From assembly GCA_026120035.1 (NCBI GenBank), contig JALRME010000027.1, positions 434,001-498,000 of the forward strand: a DNA stretch of 64,000 bases. Reading direction: 5' to 3'. Of this stretch, positions 57,752-64,000 are shown in pieces (the first letter of the stretch is position 1; the number at the start of each line of letters is the position of its first letter). Under the pieces are notes generated by a model. It searched no databases, was not told where the DNA came from, and saw only the letters and a program-made list of their open reading frames with translations. A program made the position numbers and the translations under genes. The DNA comes from Coleophoma eucalyptorum. Its lineage: Eukaryota > Ascomycota > Leotiomycetes > Helotiales > Dermateaceae.

Positions 57752-59146
57752 ATGAAGAGATGGATCGAGAATTGCGTCCAGCAATGTGAACCTCGTTTCA
57801 ATACAGCGAAGTTTGTCCTAACACGGCTTCTCTATGTCGGCTCCCAAACAGGTAGCATAGAACCTCACCTCGTCATTACCAAAGCTGACTCCTTCGCTAA
57901 GACTCAAAAATCCGATGATAGATACGCAGCTCTTAGCTATAGATGGGGAGCGTCAGGTTGTGATCTTAAAACCGAGGCGTCTAATCTAGCGCAAAGGGTG
58001 TAGGGAATTCCTATTGACACTATGTCACGAACTTTCCAGGATGCTATCACTATTGTCCGAGCACTTGGACTAAGTTATGTTTGGATCGATGCTCTTTGTA
58101 TCGTTCAGGACGAATGTACCGACTGGCAGATTGAGTCTGTTGCAATGAGCGACGTATATCGTTGCTTTTGTTACGATTGCTGCTGCCAAAAGCGAATCTT
58201 GTACCAATAGCTTCCTTGAGAGAAACCCTCCGCTCTCACTCAGAGTGCCTTTTAGTTCACCATCCGCAATTGCTGGCACCACCATTACAGAGCAAAGTAC
58301 TTCAAGCGACCCGATGCTCTGCGTCTTAGGCCAGCAGATAACTTTAGCGCGGATGTGGAAATCTTGGCCTGGCAACGTAGGGGCTGGATATTTCAAGAGC
58401 ATGGTCTGTCACAGAGAGTCATATATTTTGGGGCTCATATAATCCATTTCGCTTGTGGCTCTGAGACTCACTCTGAAGATGGGCTTTCTTTGAATAGAGG
58501 TTACTACGGAAAAAAGTGGGTCGACCACTTCACTTCACCATCAGCAAATGTTTATGATCTATGGTATTCTACAGTTGGAACATACTCTTCAACTGTTGTG
58601 TCTGAGAAGACGGACAGGTTACTGGCAATCAGCGGAATGGCTAGGTATATCGCTGAGCATACCGGGTGTCATTACTATGCAGGCTTGTGGTCTGGAGACT
58701 TTGTGGCTGGCTTGCTCTGGATGGTCAGCGTGCCGCGCCTCTGCTACAAAGATTACTGGGAGGAAATGGAAGAAACTTACCTTGCACCATCATGGTCCTG
58801 GGCTGCAGCTTAGAACAGAGTAAAATAGGCGTTATCCCGCGAATTCGGATTTTTTATACACCCCGAATGCGAGATACTTGACGTGCAAACGTTAGTTCCA
58901 GGTGTTAATAATTTCGGATGTGTTAATGGCGGCTGCTTGGAAGTGCGAGCCCAGGTAGGATATATCACGGAATTGTATGCTTGCGAAGGAGAAGGTCCTT
59001 ATCACTTCTGGGAGATAAAGATAACTAGTCAAGTGGTGGGCAAAGCTACCCTAGGCTGGTCAGAGACTAGCCAAAGCGATGCACATGGACCTAAGAAAGG
59101 TTTTGTTTTTGATAAAACATTGCATGCTATACTTATAGCACGATGA
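57752..59146 (+). pseudogene. HET-domain (heterokaryon incompatibility) pseudogene
   Basis: Remains of a HET-domain gene of the type involved in non-self recognition and cell death after hyphal fusion. Segments of the domain are plain: YAALSYRWG, GLSYVWIDALCIVQDE, and farther on RRGWIFQEHGLSQRV with YLAPSWSWAA. It cannot be expressed whole. There is an in-frame TAG at 58001-58003, a register change near 58155-58165, another between about 58320 and 58360, TAG at 58811-58813, and further stops before the last segment (58883-59146). The pieces lie in normal HET-protein order, so this is decay rather than rearrangement. The first TAG could come from CAG by the C-to-T change expected of RIP, but this is only one site. 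It lies between 5S copies 2 and 3. Confidence 0.85.
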
Positions 59147-59877
59147 TCTCCGAGTATATCCGGTAGCCTAGTCTCTGTTCCATACCTCTTTCCTCCGAAG
59201 AGTGAAGTCTTTGCCGGGCTTTTGCTTCTATCTACTAATAAGCCAAATGAGCATCGGCGCGCTGGTATGTTCTACATGTTTGTAGGCATAGAGAGCAGTA
59301 ATTTTTTAGCGAGTTTTGCAACTCAAACAGTTCAAATTATCTAATTTTACAATAAGTGTTGGTATACACCTTATTTCAACTGTAAATAACAGGTCAAAAT
59401 GTAGTGCAATGATGTAGATGATTCTTCTAAGTGAATGTGGAGGGGGAGAAGAGTATCAATACCCTCCTCTGTTTGTAGTATCACATGATTACAAACAGGT
59501 GTACAAACGAGACCTAATAACGATATTCCAATAGATAGAAAGAATAAACTAATTAAGTAGAAGGTGAAAGCCTTCCATTTTTGGTAACGCCCCAATCCTA
59601 ACTTATAGTATACTTAAGGCTTGCTAGCACTATCAGTTTTGGGGAAGCTTTCTAAGAATCTATGTTTGGAGGAAAAGGGTTGCTCTCCTTCGAAGCAATT
59701 AGTCTCAGACATGTCTGCCAGTACCTTTATCAAGAAGTAGAGAGAAGTCTGAACTGAATTGGGACCCTGGCTCACCTCGCGAGGCCCCCTATTTTAGGCG
59801 ACCCCCAAAATCGTAGGGCGGCATTGCTCACCCACTAGGCTATATGAGAGCAGACTTGATTATTAATCTAAGGAAAA
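59147..59877. other. AT-rich spacer with a tRNA-like A-box
   Basis: No gene. On the minus strand TAGCCTAGTGGG (59842..59831) fits the Pol III A-box consensus exactly, but a convincing B-box is lacking. AT-rich elsewhere. Confidence 0.5.
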
Positions 59878-59939
59878 CCTCACATCGGTAGATTAGTAGT
59901 TGGATGGGTGACCACCAGTGTATACCTACTGTTGAATGT
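59878..59939 (+). pseudogene. truncated 5S rRNA copy (3' half)
   Basis: 62 nt matching positions 58-119 of the full 5S genes with five substitutions, followed by a T-run. The 5' half is missing, so it lacks most of the internal promoter and should be inactive. It lies 78 nt before full copy 3. Confidence 0.9.
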
Positions 59940-60017
59940 TTTTATCTTTTACTTTTGTTGCTTACTTCTGATGCAATCGCACCTAGAATATAAATTCAGA
60001 TTGTGATACTATCTGTC

Positions 60018-60136
60018 ACATACGACCATAGACTGAGGAGAATTGGGCATCCCGTCCGCTCTGCCATACACAAGCCTCAGATCGGTAGATTAGTAGTTGG
60101 GTGGGTGACCACCAGCGAATACCTACTGTTGTATGT
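60018..60136 (+). rRNA. 5S ribosomal RNA gene, copy 3
   Basis: 119 nt identical to copies 1 and 2, followed by TTTTTTT. The upstream flank from 59967 matches copy 2 over 51 nt with one change. Downstream, similarity to copy 2 fades after about 25 nt. Confidence 0.95.
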
Positions 60137-60197
60137 TTTTTTGTCAATTTTTCTTTTGGATATTGTTTGGTTTGTTCTTATAATTCTCTTGATACTA

Positions 60198-60825
60198 CAG
60201 TCAAACCCCTGTCAGCGCGATGTAATTGGTAACGCTATATATATCGACTTAATAAGGATATCGTAGTAAATGACTAGGTATGCAGTATTATGTAATCCAA
60301 CTGTTAATAGTACTCTGTTGCTTGCTTTGCTCTTGTTACCTCTTAATTATAGTCTCTATACGTTCTGGACTTTGTAAATAGTCTTTATCTAAAGTCTCTT
60401 GCCCTTCTATATAATCAAAATGAATTTGAAGGGTATTGTAAGCCTTATTAGCTGTATATAAAGCCTATTCTTGTTGCTCATCCTCCTCTTCTAGTATATT
60501 AATGCCTAAATACTCTTAAAGAACATCTTGTAAAATAGCTCAATCTATGATTGTATTTCTAGAAGAACTACTCAATACACTGCTTCTGTATTGGCTTAGG
60601 AGACTAGACGTGAGCCCATCTACGGAGGGCGCTCCTTTGCTCTATCGAAATGTCCCTTATTTTCGGCCTCAATTAATGTCATTCCGACCTTTAGGGCGAT
60701 AATAGAGAGGTTGTATTCGATATCGCAGGTATCGGGAATTGTATAGTATTTTGTATAGATCTGAAAAATATATCGCACTAAAAGGTAATATCAAATCGAG
60801 GATGGGGCTAGCAGGGGTTTGACTG
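60198..60825. mobile_element. pogo/Tc1-mariner-like non-autonomous element, 628 bp
   Basis: Perfect 14-bp terminal inverted repeats, CAGTCAAACCCCTG at the left and its complement at the right. Each is bordered by the dinucleotide TA (60196-60197 and 60826-60827), the target duplication expected of Tc1/mariner-type elements. The CAGTC start with CAAACC resembles pogo-family ends. The interior is AT-rich and has no transposase frame; a minus-strand stretch near 60350-60480 stays open for about 40 codons and might be a relic. Most likely a deleted or degenerate copy mobilised in trans or now inert. Confidence 0.8.
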
Positions 60826-61650
60826 TACACTCTATCAGAAGAGGAAAAGTTATGCGGAACCAGGCCAGTCACTTGCTTATAGATCTTCTAGATCTGAAAA
60901 TTCAGAAACGCTTATTGTCTTATAAGTATGCCGAGGTTAAGTCACTATCTGATCTAACGTAGATATTGTAGCTTCACAGCCGTTGGAACTAGGTTCACCC
61001 ATTATGTATCTTCCGAGAGTCTTGTCACTGAGCACCTCAAGCCGATTAACCGCCAGGGGCAAGTGGGTGGGAGTAGCTTTTCGACGAACTGATTGGGCTG
61101 GTGAAAAGCGTTCGTTACAGTATACGAAGTATAACTTATATATATATATAGAACCCGTTTCTATACGCTCTTATATAAAACAAACCTCCTATAACCAATC
61201 GCTAGTTATGTTTGACAGGGGTCATATAGCAAGGCCAAGTGGGCGGCGTTACGCTCTGTAGATGCATTCGTGTTCTCCGTATAAGGCCCCAAAACCATCT
61301 TGAATCTTAAACAACAGTTGCTCTCGTTGCACGCTAAACCAATTCTCCAAGTCAGAGAGCGAGGCTTTCTTTGCGATCAATGTAGGAGAGTCGTTTGTAT
61401 ACATAGTGAGAATCAAACAGATTTAGCGAGATGATACCAACACCGTAGGCAGCCTCCTGCAGCTGCCATCTGCACTATAAGACCAAAGCAGCAATATAAG
61501 ACCGAAATTATCCCAGCATCTTGCAACTTTGCGGTGCAGTGCGCCGCGCTGGTGGGAGAATGCCTTCTCTCAAATACTCCATCGACGCCAGCCTTTTGAA
61601 GCTTCCGACTGCTCTCGCAACCACGTCTTTCCGATTGACGAAGAAACATT
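60826..61650. other. intergenic before the GTPase gene
   Basis: AT-rich to about 61200, including a TATATATATA run at 61139-61150, then more balanced sequence serving as promoter of the next gene. No gene seen. Confidence 0.5.
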
Positions 61651-64000
61651 ATGGATCTATCCCCATCTCCTTCGACGCCAACTACTAGCAAGACCAAGGC
61701 CAAGTCATTTATGATGTCTCAAGACCCATTGACACCACCTACCACTTCCTCTCGCCGAGCTGCCCAACCGGACGGCAGAGAAGCGGCTACTCCAGGATCG
61801 CGCTGGCTTGGAATCCAGTCGAACTTCGACTTTAATTCTTCCTCGAGCTCGCCCTACGACTTCAGTTTCGACCTCAGCCCCGGGGGATCTAGATTTAAGA
61901 GCACGGAGCAGGCCATTCCTACTTTTCTGTTCGGCCAAAAGGATGCCGGCCCGTCAGCCTTCTCCTTTGGCTCGATGCACAATGTTACTCCGCTGCCCTC
62001 TCCCCAGCCATCGCCCGTCCCGTCTTCTCCCCGAGCTCCAGTCCTTCATCCTACCTCCGCCAACTTCGTCAAGTCGACTCGGGATCCGGGTACAGCTGAT
62101 ACGACCAGTTTATATGAGCTTTTCGGTTCCCTCCAACTCCAGCCGAGCTTAAACAAAGTCGCAGCCAAGGCTGAATCATCTTCTGCTACTCCCCAGCTCC
62201 CTTTCCCAGCAATATTTGGTGCTAGTATTTCACAGCCGATCACATCGTTTCCAGCTGCAATTCGAGAGAAGGTAAAGCGCGCCAGTTACGACGTTCGAGA
62301 CGAGCAGGCTCCCCCTCACCCGTTCTTTACCCAGGTCATTCAAGATGCCTTACATTGCGCAGCCAGTACAGCAAAGCGGGCGGCGACATATCTCCAAGAT
62401 CTAGCCTTAGTCAAAGAACTAGACGAAGATATAAAGAGGCTCTTGGTGGATGCCGAACGCCTTAGCACGTTCCATGCATCGGACACTCGGACAATCGCTG
62501 TCCTCGGAGACTCTGGAGAAGGTTCGAGATCATTAAGGAGCTGCTATTACTACCGACACTAATATGACGGTCATAGGCAAGAGCAGTCTCATCAATTCTC
62601 TACTCCATTTCCCCGATATAGCCAAGACGGTAAGACAGCCTCAAAGTCAGACTAATCAAGATACTGAGATGCTACCAGGGAGACCTTGGCTCGGCTTGCA
62701 CCTCAGTAGTCACTGAGTACAGACAGAAGCTAAGAGATCAGACGGCGCCCATCGCCATTGAGGTGGAATATCTATCGCAGCCCGAGATCGAGGACCAGGT
62801 GAAGGAACTCCTATGGAGCTATCGACAATTTTACCTCCCGCACGTCGAGTCTGACACAACTTCAGCGGCAGACTATGAACGTTATATGCGAGAGTCTGAG
62901 CAGGCATGGTCGGCCCTCGAAGCCGCCTTTAAGCACCAGCCACGGTTCCAGCCGGAGTGGATCCAGGACATGTCCGACGGGGCACAAGAGCAAATTGAGC
63001 ATCAGCTCATTGAATGGAGTCGCGGAATAGACTGGCCTGTCTCCGAGAAAGCCGGCTTCTGGAAGTCGACGGCCAAGGACGCAGAGGAAAGCCGTGAGAA
63101 AACAAATCTCTTCTTTCAGGACAGATACTGGCCATTCACCAAGGTCATCCGGTATGGTTCTTTGGTACCGCAGCTGCTGTATTGTTTCAATGCTAAATGA
63201 GACGTTCATTAGGATTCATCTGAATTCCCAAGTGTTGAAGACAGGTCTCATCCTAGCAGACTTGCCTGGTAAGCCCATGACACAACCCAACCGTGTATTG
63301 TTCACCAAACGCTAATTTTACCTCTACAGGCTTACAGGACACAAACCTGGCTCGAGTCAGGGCAACACAAGATTATCTCGTTACGTGTAACAATATTCTA
63401 ATCGTCTCCAGAATCTCTCGGGCAATTACGGACCAGTCCTTGAAGTCATCGCTGTACAGGATCCTCTCCAGCCATGTCCCGCTTGAGTGGGAGGAATCGG
63501 CTGGGAAAGGATTGAAAGTCGCTGTAGTCTGTACTATGTCGGAAGTAGGTAGCTCGAAAGAAGATAAGGTTCCTAAGACTTGAATTAATTTTTTGCTTAG
63601 GATATCAATGTCAAGGCTGCAAGAAACGAGTTCTGCCGCCCAAATAACCGAATCTCCGAGTTCACAATGGAGAGTCTCGATGCTGACATCAGGTCCGCCG
63701 AGGCCAACGGGAATACAGAGCTCAAGAAAGAGTTGAAGCAAAAGCAAGCACCTTTCTTACACCAAACAGTGACTAGTATGCTAACCATACACAAGACAAA
63801 AATGGCTCTGCATCAACGCTCGCAATGAGCATGTCAAGGAGGGCTTGCAAGCAGCCTATGCCTCGAAGCTCGCTGGCGAGAGCTTGGACGTCTTCTGTGT
63901 CTCTAATAAGACTTACGAGAAGCATACAGAGCTAGGCAATATTACACTAGTTCAAGCCAGTGGAATTCCAGAGCTCCGTCGATTCTGTCACGGAGTTACC
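61651..64000 (+). CDS. large P-loop (dynamin-like) GTPase, 3' end beyond the window
   Basis: Partial gene; 672 codons are present. Exons are 61651..62521, 62577..62629, 62679..63151, 63213..63268, 63330..63544, 63601..63743 and 63796 onward. Residues 1-200 are Ser/Pro-rich and disordered. After splicing, the P-loop reads G286-DSGEG-K292-SSLINSLL and the G3 motif is LILADLPG (D482 to G485), followed by LQDTNLARVRATQDYL. G1, G3 and the region after them fit a dynamin-superfamily-type GTPase found widely in filamentous fungi; I do not know its function. Between G1 and G3 lies a helical insert of about 160 residues (for example EYRQKLRDQTAPIAIEVEYL). Two introns separate these motifs from their flanks, which supports the model. 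Intron 6 (63744-63795) must use a GC donor (GCAAGC). The segment CINARNEHVKEGLQAAYASK follows. Confidence 0.75.

Noticed and set aside
61124..61142. loxP-arm-like TATACGAAGTATAA
   Set aside because: Only one imperfect arm is present, without the inverted partner at the right spacing.

Overview
The window looks like a nuclear chromosome segment of a filamentous ascomycete (Pezizomycotina; a Leotiomycetes/Helotiales origin is a guess from protein flavour, not shown). Genes are spaced 0.5-3.5 kb apart on both strands. Most are split by 46-60 nt introns with GT(A/G)NGN donors, CTAAC/CTGAC-type branch sites and (C/T)AG acceptors. There are no operons, and the protein set is fungal: Spa2, Tos1, Pex13, Atg14 and an NCS1 purine/cytosine permease. 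All gene models were spliced by hand.

From 1 to 55.9 kb the window is ordinary gene-bearing chromosome. In order: NCS1 permease (+), polarity scaffold Spa2 (-), RNA polymerase II CTD phosphatase Ssu72 (-), an Nbp2-like SH3 adaptor (+), nicotinamidase (+), a 76-aa unknown (-), Tos1-like secreted wall protein (+), NmrA-like protein (+), Pex13 (+), HMG-CoA reductase (+), Sti1/Hop (+), a MARVEL-like four-helix membrane protein (+), cyclophilin with two candidate starts (+), RNA polymerase III subunit Rpc34 (-), an Ent3-type epsin (+), a low-confidence 201-aa ORF (+), an Asp f 4-like secreted protein (-), and Atg14 (-) diverging from a small coiled-coil protein (+). These serve housekeeping roles: hyphal polarity and wall building, sterol synthesis, chaperones, peroxisome import, autophagy, vesicle traffic and transcription.

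From about 55.9 to 61.6 kb the character changes. This stretch is AT-rich. It holds three identical full-length 5S rRNA genes (one -, two +), a truncated 5S copy, a broken HET-domain gene lying between two 5S genes, and a 628-bp pogo-like element with perfect 14-bp terminal inverted repeats and TA target duplications. A large P-loop GTPase gene begins at 61,651 and runs off the right edge.

The most unusual signals are these. A tryptophan-centred motif of about 18 residues (D-W-V-x-A-x-I-D-G-x-x-V-S-W-x-N-N) occurs three times in the Tos1-like protein and once in the unrelated Asp f 4-like wall protein; in both proteins the first copy directly follows a Lys-Arg pair. The 5S genes share conserved flanks. 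The nicotinamidase intron is 752 nt long. One extra A in an AAAA run appears to cut short the coiled-coil gene. An alternate-frame coding-like tail follows the MARVEL gene. The GTPase gene needs a GC-AG intron. I found no CRISPR array, no tRNA gene I would defend, and no clear secondary-metabolite cluster.
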